Shown in pieces: positions 49,689 to 58,956 of a stretch of DNA of 64,000 bases. Position 1 is the first letter of the stretch; every line of letters starts with the position of its first letter. Origin of the DNA: CALMEC01 sp964628685 (lineage in GTDB: Bacteria > Actinomycetota > Thermoleophilia > Miltoncostaeales > Miltoncostaeaceae); contig CAZVNM010000004.1 in the NCBI GenBank assembly GCA_964628685.1, positions 62,001 to 126,000 of the forward strand. The letters run 5' to 3'. The position numbers and the translations under genes were made by a program. Below the pieces are notes generated by a model. The model saw only the letters and a program-made list of their open reading frames with translations. It did not search any database and had not been told where the DNA came from.

Positions 49689-50330
49689 TTAGCGGTCGAT
49701 GCCGAGCTCGGCCGCGTGGATGCGGCGGTAGAGCCGTTCGCGGTCGAGCACGGACGTCACGAACGCCCGGGTCTCCGGGAAGCGGATGTCGGCGACGGTG
49801 AACGGCCGGCCGGCGGCCTCCGCCCGCCCGACCCAATCCGCAACGTTCGCCTCCCCGGCGTTGTAGGCGGCGAGCGCCGCCGTCCGGTCCGGGAACCTGG
49901 CCAGCAGGTAGCGCAGGTACCAGGTGCCATAGGCGATGTTGACCGCCGGTTCGCCCAGGCGATCGGGCCCGGCGGCCGGCGCACCGCGCCGCGTGGCGAT
50001 CCATCTGGCGGTCTCCGGCATGACCTGCATCAGCCCCACCGCGCCCGGGGCGGAGCGGGCCGACGGGTCGAACCCGCTCTCCCGGTCGATGACCGCCGCG
50101 ACGAGCTCGGGCGGCAGCGAGTTGCGCGCAGACTCGGCCCGGATGGTCTCGGCGTAGGCGAGCGGATGCCACAGCCGTGCGTACCAGTTCGGCTGGACCA
50201 GATGGACGAGGAGCCCCGCGACGACCAGGACCACCGCAAGCGCCACCACCCGCCGCCGCCGGTGGACGCGTCTGTCAGCCCGTCGCCGTCGCGCGGGCCG
50301 CGATGTCGGCACCGTCGTCAGGCCGCGCAT
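49689..50330 (-). CDS. Membrane-anchored lytic transglycosylase (SLT domain)
   Basis: The 213-residue protein has a very basic N-terminus and one membrane segment (VVALAVVLVVAGLLVHLV, about residues 28-45). The outer SLT domain has the catalytic Glu in AVIDRESGFDPSARS near 85, GLMQVMPETARW near 105, NIAYGTWYLRYLL near 135 and AAYNAGEANV near 155. It cleaves peptidoglycan between MurNAc and GlcNAc. The start (GTG 50312 or ATG-type 50330) lies inside the 3' end of coaE, so the genes are coupled. It is the last gene of rpsA-coaE-slt. Confidence 0.87.
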   Translation of the reverse strand: MRGLTTVPTSRPARRRRADRRVHRRRRVVALAVVLVVAGLLVHLVQPNWYARLWHPLAYAETIRAESARNSLPPELVAAVIDRESGFDPSARSAPGAVGLMQVMPETARWIATRRGAPAAGPDRLGEPAVNIAYGTWYLRYLLARFPDRTAALAAYNAGEANVADWVGRAEAAGRPFTVADIRFPETRAFVTSVLDRERLYRRIHAAELGIDR

Positions 50331-50916
50331 ACTCCCGGAAGCGTTCCGCCACCCATGCCTCGAGCTCGGCGAGTGACCCGTCGTTCACAACGTAGCGATC
50401 GGCACGGGCGATCTTCTCGTCCTCGGTCATCTGCGCCCCCCGCCGCGCGTCGAAGTCCTGGCCTCGGGCCTCCACCCGTGCACGCCGGACGTCCTCGCCC
50501 GCGGTGACGACGAGCACGGCGTCGAACTGGTCCTCCAGGCCGACCTCGAACAGCAGCGGCACCTCGCAGACCAGGAGCGGCGGTGGCGGCACCCGGGCGG
50601 ACGCACGCGCCCGAAATTCCTGGCGGGCCGCACGCACCCGGGGGTGGATGAGCTCCTCCAGGAACCGGCGCGCCTCGGCGTCGCCGAACACGGCGCGTCC
50701 GACCGCGGCGCGGTCGACCTCATCGCCCGGCCCCACCACGTCGGTGCCGAAGCGCTCGGCCACCGCCCGCACCACCGCCGGGTCGGCGTACGCGGCGTGC
50801 ACCGCGTCGTCACTCGACTGCACCGCCGCGCCCAGCTGAGCGAACGCGGCGAGCGCAGCGGACTTGCCGGACCCGATGCCTCCGGTCAGGCCGAGGCATC
50901 GGGGTCCGGTGTCCAC
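50275..50916 (-). CDS. coaE: Dephospho-CoA kinase
   Basis: The 213-residue P-loop kinase adds the last phosphate in coenzyme A synthesis. It opens CLGLTGGIGSGKSAAL with Walker A. SSDDAVHAAYAD near residue 35, the LEELIHPRVR helix near 90, LLVCEVPLLFEVGLED near 115 and the ADRYVVNDGSLAELE C-terminus are typical. The GTG start sits 1 base after the rpsA stop. The downstream transglycosylase overlaps its end. The pathway links to panCDB elsewhere in the window. Confidence 0.94.
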   Translation of the reverse strand: MDTGPRCLGLTGGIGSGKSAALAAFAQLGAAVQSSDDAVHAAYADPAVVRAVAERFGTDVVGPGDEVDRAAVGRAVFGDAEARRFLEELIHPRVRAARQEFRARASARVPPPPLLVCEVPLLFEVGLEDQFDAVLVVTAGEDVRRARVEARGQDFDARRGAQMTEDEKIARADRYVVNDGSLAELEAWVAERFREYARPDDGADIAARATATG

Positions 50917-50917
50917 C

Positions 50918-52270
50918 TCAGGCCTGGGTGGCGTCGGTGTCGGCCGCAGGCGCGTCCTCCGCAGGGGTGGCCTCGGCCACCGGCTCGGGGGTCGCCTCGG
51001 CGGCGGGGGCCTCGGCGGCGGGGGCGTCCGGGGCCTCAGCGGCCTCGGGGGCGGCCGGCGCAGCCTCGGCCGGAGCCTCGGCGGGGGCCTCCTGGGCCAC
51101 CTCGGTGCCGATGCCCTCGCTGTCGGAGTACACGGTCTCGTAGTCCGGGTTCTCCTCGATCGTGACGTCGCCGGCACGCTTGAGGCTGAGCGACAGACGG
51201 CGGCGGTCGCCGTCGATCTCGATGATGCGGACCGCGACCTCCTGATCGGGCTGCACGACCTCGCGCGGGTTCTCCACGTGGTGGTCGGCGAGCTCCGAGA
51301 TGTGGACCAGGCCCTCCACGCCGGCGTGGATCTCGACGAAGGCACCGAAGGTGACGACCTTGGTGACCTTTCCGGCCACGATGTCGCCCACCTGGTAGGC
51401 CTCGACGACGCTCTGCCACGGGTCGGCCTGGGTCTGCTTGAGACCGAGGCTGATGCGCTGGCGGTCGCGGTCGATGTCGAGCACCTTCACCTCGACGGTG
51501 TCGCCGATGGCGAGCACCTCGCTCGGGTGGTTGACGTGCGTCCACGACAGCTCGGAGATGTGGATGAGCCCGTCGATGCCCTCCAGGTCGACGAACGCGC
51601 CGAAGTCGACGATGTTGGAGATGACACCCTCCACCACCGCGCCGGGCTGCAGCTCGTCGAGGATCTTCTGACGGACCTCGCGACGCTCGTCCTCGATGAC
51701 CGCGCGACGCGAGAGCACCACGTTGTTGCGGCTGCGGTTGAGCTCGATGACCTTGCACTCGAGCTCGCGGCCCATGAACTCGTCCAGGTCCTGCACGCGG
51801 CGGATGTCGACCAGCGATGCGGGCAGGAAGCCGCGCACGCCCAGGTCGAGGATGAGGCCGCCCTTGACGACCTCGATGACCTTGCCGGTGACCATCTCCG
51901 AGTTGTTGGCGGCGTCCTCGATGCGCTTCCAGGCGCGCTCGAAGCGGGCGCGCTTCTTGGACAGGATGAGCCGACCCTCCTGGTCCTCCTTCTGGAGCAC
52001 CAGCGCGTCGACCTCCTCGCCCAGCTCGACCTCGTCGGCCGGGTTGACGCTCTTGCGGATCGAGAGCTCGTTGTTGGGGATGACCCCCTCGCTCTTGTAG
52101 CCGATGTCGACCAGGACCTCGTCCTTGTCGATGCGGACGACCCTGCCGGTGACCACATCCCCCTCTTCGAACGTGGGGAACGTCAGGTCGTAGTTGGGGA
52201 TCATCTTCCCATCTACCTCGACGTATTCGGGGCCGTCGAGCGTGCGGATGGGGTCGTCGTTCGTTGACAT
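50918..52270 (-). CDS. rpsA: 30S ribosomal protein S1
   Basis: The 450-residue protein has four S1 RNA-binding repeats (about residues 30-100, 118-185, 200-272 and 285-360). The last two have the strongest signatures: DFGAFVDLEGIDGLIHISEL and TFGAFVEIHAGVEGLVHISEL. Four repeats is usual in actinobacteria, against six in E. coli. The tail (about 375-450) is low-complexity Ala/Glu/Pro. It helps mRNA bind the ribosome. In an organism with many leaderless transcripts this may act only on leadered ones (inference). The ATG is preceded by GGAAACCCTCAACGC, a weak Shine-Dalgarno. Confidence 0.94.
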   Translation of the reverse strand: MSTNDDPIRTLDGPEYVEVDGKMIPNYDLTFPTFEEGDVVTGRVVRIDKDEVLVDIGYKSEGVIPNNELSIRKSVNPADEVELGEEVDALVLQKEDQEGRLILSKKRARFERAWKRIEDAANNSEMVTGKVIEVVKGGLILDLGVRGFLPASLVDIRRVQDLDEFMGRELECKVIELNRSRNNVVLSRRAVIEDERREVRQKILDELQPGAVVEGVISNIVDFGAFVDLEGIDGLIHISELSWTHVNHPSEVLAIGDTVEVKVLDIDRDRQRISLGLKQTQADPWQSVVEAYQVGDIVAGKVTKVVTFGAFVEIHAGVEGLVHISELADHHVENPREVVQPDQEVAVRIIEIDGDRRRLSLSLKRAGDVTIEENPDYETVYSDSEGIGTEVAQEAPAEAPAEAAPAAPEAAEAPDAPAAEAPAAEATPEPVAEATPAEDAPAADTDATQA

Positions 52271-52386
52271 GCGTTGAGGGTTTCCTTCGGATCTGTGTAC
52301 GTGGAAGCGCGACCGCGTCGCGGCCGGACCACACAGTCTAGACGTCGGGGCGCCGCCGCGGGGAAACGGCGGCCCGACCGGGGGCG

Positions 52387-53094
52387 TCAGGCCGCCGCCC
52401 GCACCCCGTTTCGCGCGAGGACGGCCTCGATCTGCGGGCGGTCAAGCCGTCCCGTCGCGACGTGTGCGACCCGCCCGTCGTCACCGACGGCGACGACCGC
52501 CGGCACCGACCGGATGGGCAGTCGCGCGGCGCCCGGCGTGCGGCTCAGGTCCACCCGGACCACCTCCGTCGGATCGGCGAGCGACTCCACCTGCCGGGCC
52601 ACCGGCTCGCAGCGGGCGCAGCCGGGCGCGCTCACGACGACCACCCACGGTCCGGGTCCGTCCAGCCCGAGCAGCGGCCGCATGTCGCCGTCATGGGCGC
52701 GACGCGCGAGGGTGAGACGATGGATCTCACACCCCACGCAGATCCCGGTCGCCGCCGAGAACAGTGCGATGGCGGCCACCGCGCCGGCGATGATCCATCC
52801 GGCCGTCGCGGCACCGGCGAAGAGCAGGGTGACCGCGACCGCGAGGAAGGCGAACGCCATCCACTGTGCGAACCGCACCGGCGCCACCGGTTCCAGCTCG
52901 CGCGGCGGCGGCGCGATCAGGCGGAAGATCAGGTTGATCGGCGAGGTGCGCGGGGCGACGAGCGCCCATCCCACGAACACCAGCGCGGCCACCACCACCC
53001 ACGGGGTCTGGAAGACGAGCGCCTCCAGGCACAGGAGACCGGTGACACCCTGGGCGAACCGCGGCTGGTACGGATGGACGGCCTGTGATCGCAT
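52387..53094 (-). CDS. DUF4395 membrane domain fused to thioredoxin-like domain
   Basis: This is a 235-residue protein. The first 145 residues contain about four hydrophobic segments in the DUF4395 pattern (DPYQPRFAQG-type start HPYQPRFAQGVTG, then GICVGCEIH with a CxxC near residue 140). The last 90 residues form a thioredoxin fold with the CxxC site APGCARCEP near 180 and the cis-Pro in IRSVPAVV near 210. Two CxxC motifs on one chain suggest passing electrons across or near the membrane, as in thiol-disulfide exchange (inference). The start is leaderless: TAGAAT lies 7 bases before the ATG. Confidence 0.78.
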   Translation of the reverse strand: MRSQAVHPYQPRFAQGVTGLLCLEALVFQTPWVVVAALVFVGWALVAPRTSPINLIFRLIAPPPRELEPVAPVRFAQWMAFAFLAVAVTLLFAGAATAGWIIAGAVAAIALFSAATGICVGCEIHRLTLARRAHDGDMRPLLGLDGPGPWVVVVSAPGCARCEPVARQVESLADPTEVVRVDLSRTPGAARLPIRSVPAVVAVGDDGRVAHVATGRLDRPQIEAVLARNGVRAAA

Positions 53095-53101
53095 GGACCA
53101 T

Positions 53102-53107
53102 ATTCTA
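53102..53107 (-). promoter_or_regulatory. -10 element of the leaderless DUF4395-thioredoxin gene
   Basis: TAGAAT on the minus strand lies 7 bases before the ATG at 53094. Confidence 0.55.
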
Positions 53108-53162
53108 GCGAAACACCGATGGAATTACTGCATTTGGGGGACGGCTCGCACCTCACCAGGGC

Positions 53163-53648
53163 TCACCTGCAGTGCACCCAGCCGCTGCGGAAGGAGACCT
53201 GCCGGGGCGTCCACCACTCCCCCGCCCACAGGTGGTAGTTCATCCCGCCCTGCCACTGGACGCACTTCCCCGCCGCCCACAGGTACACGGGCCCGGCGTA
53301 GTACCGGAAGTCGCCCCTGTCGCTCCGCACGGTCTTGGCCGAAAGCGGCCGGCGCGCCAGGGTGATGTAGGTGTGCGTCCGCTTGTTGAGCCGGAACCTC
53401 TTGAGCGTGACGGCGCAGTTGTTGCCGTTGCGCGCGTTGTACATGAGGACGCTCTCGGCGATCTTCACCCGCCGCCCGGTCGTCACCAGGTTGTCGTACA
53501 TCGGTTTGCGGTCGATCACCTGATACCCGGGGCCGCAGAGCCCCGACGCGGTGTACGGATTGCGCGCCCCCGCCGCCGTGGGGGCGGCGACGCCTGCGAG
53601 GACCGCGGCGGCACCGATGGCCGCCGCGCGGATGTGTGGTTTGGTCAT
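53163..53648 (-). CDS. SapA-like secreted protein
   Basis: The 161-residue protein has a signal peptide (about residues 1-28, AAIGAAAVLAGVAAPTAAG). The small mature domain carries LCGPGYQVID, LMYNARNGNNCAVTLKRF, YAGPVYLWAAGKCVQW and a final SGWVHC. The pattern of paired Cys and the YAGPVY strand resembles streptomycete spore-associated protein A and its many secreted relatives of unknown function. Start: ATG 53648, with GGGAAGGGAATG-like purines before it. It lies alone between the thioredoxin gene and polA on the same strand. Confidence 0.72.
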   Translation of the reverse strand: MTKPHIRAAAIGAAAVLAGVAAPTAAGARNPYTASGLCGPGYQVIDRKPMYDNLVTTGRRVKIAESVLMYNARNGNNCAVTLKRFRLNKRTHTYITLARRPLSAKTVRSDRGDFRYYAGPVYLWAAGKCVQWQGGMNYHLWAGEWWTPRQVSFRSGWVHCR

Positions 53649-53735
53649 TCCCTTCCCGTTGACAGGGCCGGGAAGGATGAATCGCGCAGGGCGGGTGCCC
53701 TTACAGACTGTTCATGTGGCGGACCTCACACCGGC

Positions 53736-56348
53736 CTACGATTTGGCCTCCAGCCACGTGTCGCCCACCCCGACGTCCACCTCGAGCGGCGGATCGAGTT
53801 CGTAGGCACCCTCCATCGCCTCCCGCACCAGCGCCGACACACGCGTGACCTCGTCCTCGGGCGCCTCCACGAGGAGTTCGTCGTGGATCTGCAGCACCAG
53901 TCGGCTGCGAAGACCCGCCGCGCGGATGGCCGCGTGCGCCCGCACCATCGCGATCTTGATGACGTCGGCGGCGGTGCCCTGGATGACCGTGTTGACCGCC
54001 AACCGCTCGCCCAGGTTGCGCTGCTGCAGCGTGCGCCCGTGGAGCTCCGGGATCGGGCGGCGCCTTCCCAGGAGCGTGGTGACGTAACCGTCCTGCGCGG
54101 CCGCGGCCACGGTGGAGTCGATGAAGCTCCGTACCCGCGGGTACCGGGCCAGGTAGGTGTCGATGTAGGCCTGGGCCTCGTCGCGTTCGATGCCCAGCTG
54201 GTCGGCCAGGCCGAACGCGCTGATGCCGTAGATGATCCCGAAGTTGACGGCCTTCGCCCGGTCGCGTGTGGTGCGGTCCACATCCGCCGGGTCCATGCCG
54301 AAGACCTCGGCGGCGGTGGCGCGGTGCACGTCGAGACCGGTGCGATACGCCTCAGCCAGGGTGGGTTCCTTGGAGCAGTGGGCGAGGATGCGGAGCTCCA
54401 CCTGGCTGTAGTCGAACGAGAGCAGCCGCGATCCCTCCGGCGCCACGAACGCCCCGCGGATCTCGCGGCCGATCGGGGTCCTGACCGGGATGTTCTGCAG
54501 GTTCGGGTTGACCGATGACAGGCGACCGGTCTCGGCGACGGTCTGGTTGAAGGTGGTGTGCAGCCGCCCACCCTCGTCCACCAGCTCGGGCAGCGCCGAC
54601 AGGTACGTGCCGTCCAGCTTGGTGAGCTCGCGGTACTCGCCGATGAGGGCGATGATCGGGTGGCGCCCCTCCAGGAGGCGCAGCACGCGCCGGTCGGTCG
54701 ACCAGCCGGTCTTGCCCTTGCGGAACGTGGGCAGCTCCAGGCGCTCGAAGAGCACCTGTCCCAGCTGCTTGGGCGAGTCGATGACGAACTGGCCGCCGGC
54801 GAGTTCCCAGATCCGGTCGCGAAGCTCGTCCACGCGGTCGCGCACGCGGGCGGCGATCTCACCCAGCCGGTGCGTGTCGAGCAGCACGCCCACACGCTCC
54901 ATGTCGGCCAGGACCGACACGAGCGGCAGCTCGATCTCGCGAAAGAGCGGTTCGAGCTGCTCGGCGTGGAGCCGCGGCACCTGGCGACGTGCGAGCTCAA
55001 GTGCGAGCGCCGCACCGCGCACCGCCGCGTCGTCGGGACCGCTCACCCCGATGCCGGCGTCGGCGGCCAGTGCGTCCACGGAGTAGTCGCGTCGCCGCGG
55101 CTCCAGCAGGTACGCGGCGATCATGGTGTCGTGCCAGGGGGTGAGGCGCTCGGCGACCTCGGCGGGCAGGGACTTGAAGTCGTGGGCGATCAGCCGTGCG
55201 CCGCCGATCGCACCCACCAGCCGTTCGGGATCGTCCAGCGGACCGCTGAGGACGGTGGGGACCGTCACGCACGCGGCCCAGCCGCTCTCCGACACCGCCA
55301 GCGACACCTGCTCCGCCCCGGCAAGCGCCAGGGTGAGCGCCTCCGTTCCGGCGGACTGGGTGTCCAGCACGATGACCTCGGCGGGCCCCTTGGCCGCAGG
55401 CGCGGGGCCCTCCACCAGCTCGCCCAGGCGGCGGGCGAGGCTGCCGAACTCGAAGCGGTCGAAGATCGCCTGGAGCGCGGCGCGCCGCTCGGCCCCCAGG
55501 TCGAGGACGGGGATGTCCGCGAGGTCCACCGTGATCGGCGAGTCGGTGTCGATCACGGTCAGGTCCCGCGTGCGCCGGGCGTCGTCGGCCGACGCGATCA
55601 GGTTCTCCTTGCGCTTGGGCGACTGCTCGGTCGCGTGCGCCAGGATCTCCTCGAGGTTGCCGTACTTCACGAGCAGCTGCGCGGCGGTCTTTTCGCCGAT
55701 GCCCGGGACGCCCGGCAGGTTGTCGGAGTTGTCGCCCACCATGCCGCGGAAGTCGGCCATGAGGTCGGGGCCGATGCCGTAGCGCTCGACGACCTTGTCG
55801 GGGGTGTAGCGGGTGGTGTCGGTGACCCCGCGTCCGGTCGCCATCACCGAGACCAGGTCGCTCACCAGCTGGAAGGTGTCGCGGTCACCGGTGAGTATGG
55901 TGACCCGCTGCCCCTCCGCCTCGGCGCGCTTCGCGAGCGTCCCGATGATGTCGTCGGCCTCGTATCCGGGAAGTTCGGTGTTGACCGCGCCGAACGCCTC
56001 CATCAGCGGACGGAAGTGCGGCGACTGCTCCTTCAGGAGGTCCGGGGTCGCCGAGCGACCGGCCTTGTACTCGCTGTACTGCTCGTGGCGGAAGGTGGGT
56101 CCCGGTGCGTCCCACGCCACCACCAGACGACCGGGCCGCTCCTCCGACAGCACCTTCATCATCATCGCCGCCAGCCCGTAGAGGGCGTTGGTGGGGAATC
56201 CCTCGGTGGTGGAGATCGTGTCGGGCAGGGCGAAGAAGGCGCGGTAGGCCAGGCTGTTGCCGTCCACGAGAAGGAGCTCCCCGGGGTCGTCCGATCCGGC
56301 CGGGTCGCCCGGCTGGTCGAGGGGGATCGTCTCTGCTGACTCGTCCAC
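53736..56348 (-). CDS. polA: DNA polymerase I
   Basis: The 870-residue protein has an N-terminal 5'-3' exonuclease (about residues 25-290, LLLVDGNSLAYRAFFAL, GDRDTFQLV), a middle 3'-5' exonuclease-like domain, and the polymerase. Polymerase motifs are SFDYSQVELRILAH (A), RAKAVNFGIIYGIS (B) and QIHDELLVEAP (C). The proofreading residues are gone: DTQS replaces the DTE metal site, and the second and third Asp motifs are absent. So it probably lacks 3'-5' exonuclease activity, as in Taq polymerase. I chose GTG 56348, leaderless behind TATCCT. The malic enzyme gene is divergent, 63 bases away. Confidence 0.95.
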   Translation of the reverse strand: MDESAETIPLDQPGDPAGSDDPGELLLVDGNSLAYRAFFALPDTISTTEGFPTNALYGLAAMMMKVLSEERPGRLVVAWDAPGPTFRHEQYSEYKAGRSATPDLLKEQSPHFRPLMEAFGAVNTELPGYEADDIIGTLAKRAEAEGQRVTILTGDRDTFQLVSDLVSVMATGRGVTDTTRYTPDKVVERYGIGPDLMADFRGMVGDNSDNLPGVPGIGEKTAAQLLVKYGNLEEILAHATEQSPKRKENLIASADDARRTRDLTVIDTDSPITVDLADIPVLDLGAERRAALQAIFDRFEFGSLARRLGELVEGPAPAAKGPAEVIVLDTQSAGTEALTLALAGAEQVSLAVSESGWAACVTVPTVLSGPLDDPERLVGAIGGARLIAHDFKSLPAEVAERLTPWHDTMIAAYLLEPRRRDYSVDALAADAGIGVSGPDDAAVRGAALALELARRQVPRLHAEQLEPLFREIELPLVSVLADMERVGVLLDTHRLGEIAARVRDRVDELRDRIWELAGGQFVIDSPKQLGQVLFERLELPTFRKGKTGWSTDRRVLRLLEGRHPIIALIGEYRELTKLDGTYLSALPELVDEGGRLHTTFNQTVAETGRLSSVNPNLQNIPVRTPIGREIRGAFVAPEGSRLLSFDYSQVELRILAHCSKEPTLAEAYRTGLDVHRATAAEVFGMDPADVDRTTRDRAKAVNFGIIYGISAFGLADQLGIERDEAQAYIDTYLARYPRVRSFIDSTVAAAAQDGYVTTLLGRRRPIPELHGRTLQQRNLGERLAVNTVIQGTAADVIKIAMVRAHAAIRAAGLRSRLVLQIHDELLVEAPEDEVTRVSALVREAMEGAYELDPPLEVDVGVGDTWLEAKS

Positions 56349-56354
56349 CAGCCG

Positions 56355-56360
56355 AGGATA
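56355..56360 (-). promoter_or_regulatory. polA: -10 element of leaderless polA
   Basis: TATCCT on the minus strand lies 6 bases before the GTG at 56348. Confidence 0.6.
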
Positions 56361-56379
56361 CCGACGCACGCGCCGACGC

Positions 56380-56385
56380 TATGCT
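56380..56385 (+). promoter_or_regulatory. -10 element of the malic enzyme gene
   Basis: TATGCT predicts a start of transcription near 56392 and a short leader with AAGGAG at 56404-56409. Confidence 0.5.
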
Positions 56386-56411
56386 GGCGTCCGCAAAACC
56401 ACCAAGGAGCG

Positions 56412-57845
56412 ATGTTGGCAGCACGGACCACCCCGAGCGCGCAATACAGCGTCACGATCCGCGTCGAGCTGGACGCGGAGCGGCCGAACCTGTTCGGACA
56501 GCTCGCCGGCGCGATCAACGGCACCGGCGGCGAGATCACCGCCGTGGACATCATCTCGGCGGATGCGCATCGGGTGGTACGCGACCTGGTGGTCGACGCC
56601 TCCGACCCGGACCACGCGGACGAGATCGTGGAGGCCGCGCGGGGTGTGGAGGGTGTCACGGTCGTCTCGTCCGCCGACCGCACGTTCCAGCTGCACCACG
56701 GCGGCAAGATCGAGATGGCCACCAGGATCCCGCTGAAGACCCGCGAGGACCTGTCGGTGGCCTACATGCCCGGCGTCGCCGAGGTGTGCCGCGCGATCGC
56801 CGACGACCCCGGCCGTGCGCTCGAGCTCACGATGAAGCGCAACATGGTGGCGGTCATCACCAACGGCACCGCCGTGCTGGGACTGGGTGACATCGGTGCC
56901 GCCGCCGGGATGCCGGTGATGGAGGGCAAGGCGATGCTCTTCAAGGAGTTCGGCAACGTCGACAGCTACGCGATCTGCGTCGACTCGCACGACCCCGAGG
57001 AGATCATCCGCATCTGCACGGCGCTCGCCCCCGCCTTCGGCGGCATCAACCTGGAGGACATCGGGGCGCCCGCCTGCTTCGAGATCGAGGACCGGCTCAA
57101 GGAGACCCTCGACATCCCGGTCTTCCACGACGACCAGCACGGCACCGCCATCGTCACCCTGGCCGCGCTCATCAACGCGCTCAAGCTGACCGGCCAGACC
57201 ATGGACGAGCAGAAGGTCGTGGTGTCGGGCGTCGGCGCGTCGGGCGTCGCCTGCTCGAAGATCCTCATGAACGCCGGCGTCACGAACATCATCGGCTGCG
57301 ACACCCGCGGGGCGATCTACAGGGGCCGCACCGAGAACATGAACTTCATGAAGGAGTGGTACGCCGAGCACACCAACCCGGAGGGCATCCAGGGGTCCCT
57401 TGACGACGTCATCGAGGGCGCCACGATGTTCCTGGGTCTGTCGGGTCCCAACACCTTCAAGGTCGACCAGCTGAAGCGCATGGCCAAGGACCCGATCGTC
57501 TTCGCGATGGCGAACCCGACGCCGGAGATCATGCCGGAGCTGGCCGCCCCCTACGTGCGGATCATGGCCACCGGCCGGTCCGACTACCCCAACCAGATCA
57601 ACAACGTGCTGGCCTTCCCGGGGATCTTCCGCGGGGCGCTCGACTGCGGCGCGAGCCAGATCAGCGAGGGGATGAAGGTCGCGGCGGCGGAGGCGATCGC
57701 CGGGTGCGTCGAGGATGACGAGCTGAACGAGGAGTACATCATCCCCAGCGTGTTCAACCGCTCGGTGGCGCCCGCCGTGGCGAAGGCCGTCATCGACCAG
57801 GCCCACCGCGAGGGCATCTCGCGCTTCGACCCGGCCGACTCCTAG
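56412..57845 (+). CDS. NAD(P)-dependent malic enzyme with N-terminal ACT domain
   Basis: The 477-residue enzyme converts malate to pyruvate and CO2. Residues 10-85 form an ACT-type regulatory domain (YSVTIRVELDAERPNLFGQL, then GGEITAVDIISADAHRVVRD), which usually binds an amino acid effector. The catalytic part has VAYMPGVAEVC near 120, the Lys/Asp motifs VMEGKAMLFKEFG and DIPVFHDDQHGTA near 240, and the dinucleotide loop VSGVGASGVACSKIL near 280. Length matches bacterial small-form enzymes plus the ACT domain. AAGGAG precedes the ATG. A 13-bp hairpin terminator follows 6 bases after the stop. Confidence 0.93.
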   Translation: MLAARTTPSAQYSVTIRVELDAERPNLFGQLAGAINGTGGEITAVDIISADAHRVVRDLVVDASDPDHADEIVEAARGVEGVTVVSSADRTFQLHHGGKIEMATRIPLKTREDLSVAYMPGVAEVCRAIADDPGRALELTMKRNMVAVITNGTAVLGLGDIGAAAGMPVMEGKAMLFKEFGNVDSYAICVDSHDPEEIIRICTALAPAFGGINLEDIGAPACFEIEDRLKETLDIPVFHDDQHGTAIVTLAALINALKLTGQTMDEQKVVVSGVGASGVACSKILMNAGVTNIIGCDTRGAIYRGRTENMNFMKEWYAEHTNPEGIQGSLDDVIEGATMFLGLSGPNTFKVDQLKRMAKDPIVFAMANPTPEIMPELAAPYVRIMATGRSDYPNQINNVLAFPGIFRGALDCGASQISEGMKVAAAEAIAGCVEDDELNEEYIIPSVFNRSVAPAVAKAVIDQAHREGISRFDPADS

Positions 57846-57851
57846 ACGTGT

Positions 57852-57885
57852 CCGGGCGTCGGGACCCCGTGATCCCGACGCCCGG
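57852..57885 (+). terminator. Terminator of the malic enzyme gene
   Basis: CCGGGCGTCGGGA and its exact complement form a 13-bp stem around an 8-base loop. The following spacer (57886-58199) shows no convincing gene; a TACAGT -10-like sequence near 58147 may serve the lipoprotein gene. Confidence 0.8.
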
Positions 57886-58199
57886 CCGCCCGCCACGCGA
57901 GCAGGGCGAACACGGCCGCAACCGGTGTCCAGACGGCGCGCCGGCCTTGAGGACGAGCACGATCCGGGCGCCGCATACCGGCGAATCGTCCTGCGGGCGG
58001 GTGAGCTCGCCGCCGAGGGCGGGTGCCGGGGGCGACGAGGCGCCGGAGGGTCGCGCACGACGCCTCCACAGTCATGAAACGGTAAGAATCCTCCCGCTGC
58101 ACGTGAAATTCGTCGGGCGGGGCCCGGCGCAGGCTGAGTGTCCGGATACAGTGGGGACCCGCGCGACATCGCGCGTGCCCCTCCCCGGCAACACGATCA

Positions 58200-58928
58200 G
58201 TGAGGTACACGACCTTGCGTCGACTTCTCCCCCTTCTCCTCGTGGTCGGCCTCATCGCCGCCGGCTGCGGCTCGTCCGACAGCGGCACCGGCACGGACAC
58301 CGGCGCGTCGACGGACACGACGATGACCGACACGTCGTCGACCGACACCACGGCCACCGACACCGGCTCGACCGACACGACGTTCACCGACACGACCGAC
58401 ACGACCGACACCGGCTCCACCGACACCACGTTCACCGACACGACCGACACCGGGTCCTCGTCCGGTGGGTCGTTCACCGACCCGAAGGGCAAGTACACGA
58501 TCGACATCCCGTCGTCGTGGACGACCGCGGACGTCGGCAACGCGGCGGGTGGCCTCGACGCCAACGCCTGGTACATGAACGACGACGCCGACGGCTTCCG
58601 CGAGAACATGAACGTCATCACCGAGGGTCCCCTCAACGGGATGTCGCTCGACGACTACATGGACATCAGCCTCAAGAACGCACCCAGGCAGATCCAGAAC
58701 TTCAACGTCCAGAGCCGGGAGAAGACGACGCTGGACAACGGCAACGAGGCCTACAGGCTCATCTACACCGGCAAGCCGACCGGTGCGCCACAGGAGTTCA
58801 AGTTCCTCGCCATGGTGAGCGTCACCGACACCACCGCCTACACGGCCACGTTCACCGCGTCGGACAACCAGTTCGACCAGTACGCGTCCGAGGCCGAGCG
58901 CGTCATGAAGACGCTCGAACCGAAGTAG
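58200..58928 (+). CDS. Lipoprotein with Thr/Asp/Ser-repeat linker
   Basis: This is a 242-residue protein. The signal peptide (LRRLLPLLLVVGLIAAGC) ends in a perfect lipobox near residue 23. A linker of about 65 residues follows, made almost only of Thr, Asp, Ser and Gly in TDTT-like repeats, encoded by near-identical ACCGACACG units. This is a likely cell-wall-spanning stalk. The globular end (about 92-242) starts FTDPKGKYTIDIPSSW and resembles the PsbP/DUF1795-type fold of many actinobacterial lipoproteins. The function is unknown. The GTG at 58200 is the start; TTG 58215 is an alternative. A strong terminator follows. Confidence 0.8.
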   Translation: MRYTTLRRLLPLLLVVGLIAAGCGSSDSGTGTDTGASTDTTMTDTSSTDTTATDTGSTDTTFTDTTDTTDTGSTDTTFTDTTDTGSSSGGSFTDPKGKYTIDIPSSWTTADVGNAAGGLDANAWYMNDDADGFRENMNVITEGPLNGMSLDDYMDISLKNAPRQIQNFNVQSREKTTLDNGNEAYRLIYTGKPTGAPQEFKFLAMVSVTDTTAYTATFTASDNQFDQYASEAERVMKTLEPK

Positions 58929-58956
58929 CCCTCCGGGGTCACGACAAGCGCATCCG

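Noticed and set aside
57842..57976. 44-codon membrane-like frame on the minus strand
   Set aside because: It has one hydrophobic stretch, but its last third is the malic enzyme terminator hairpin, and no ribosome-binding site is seen.
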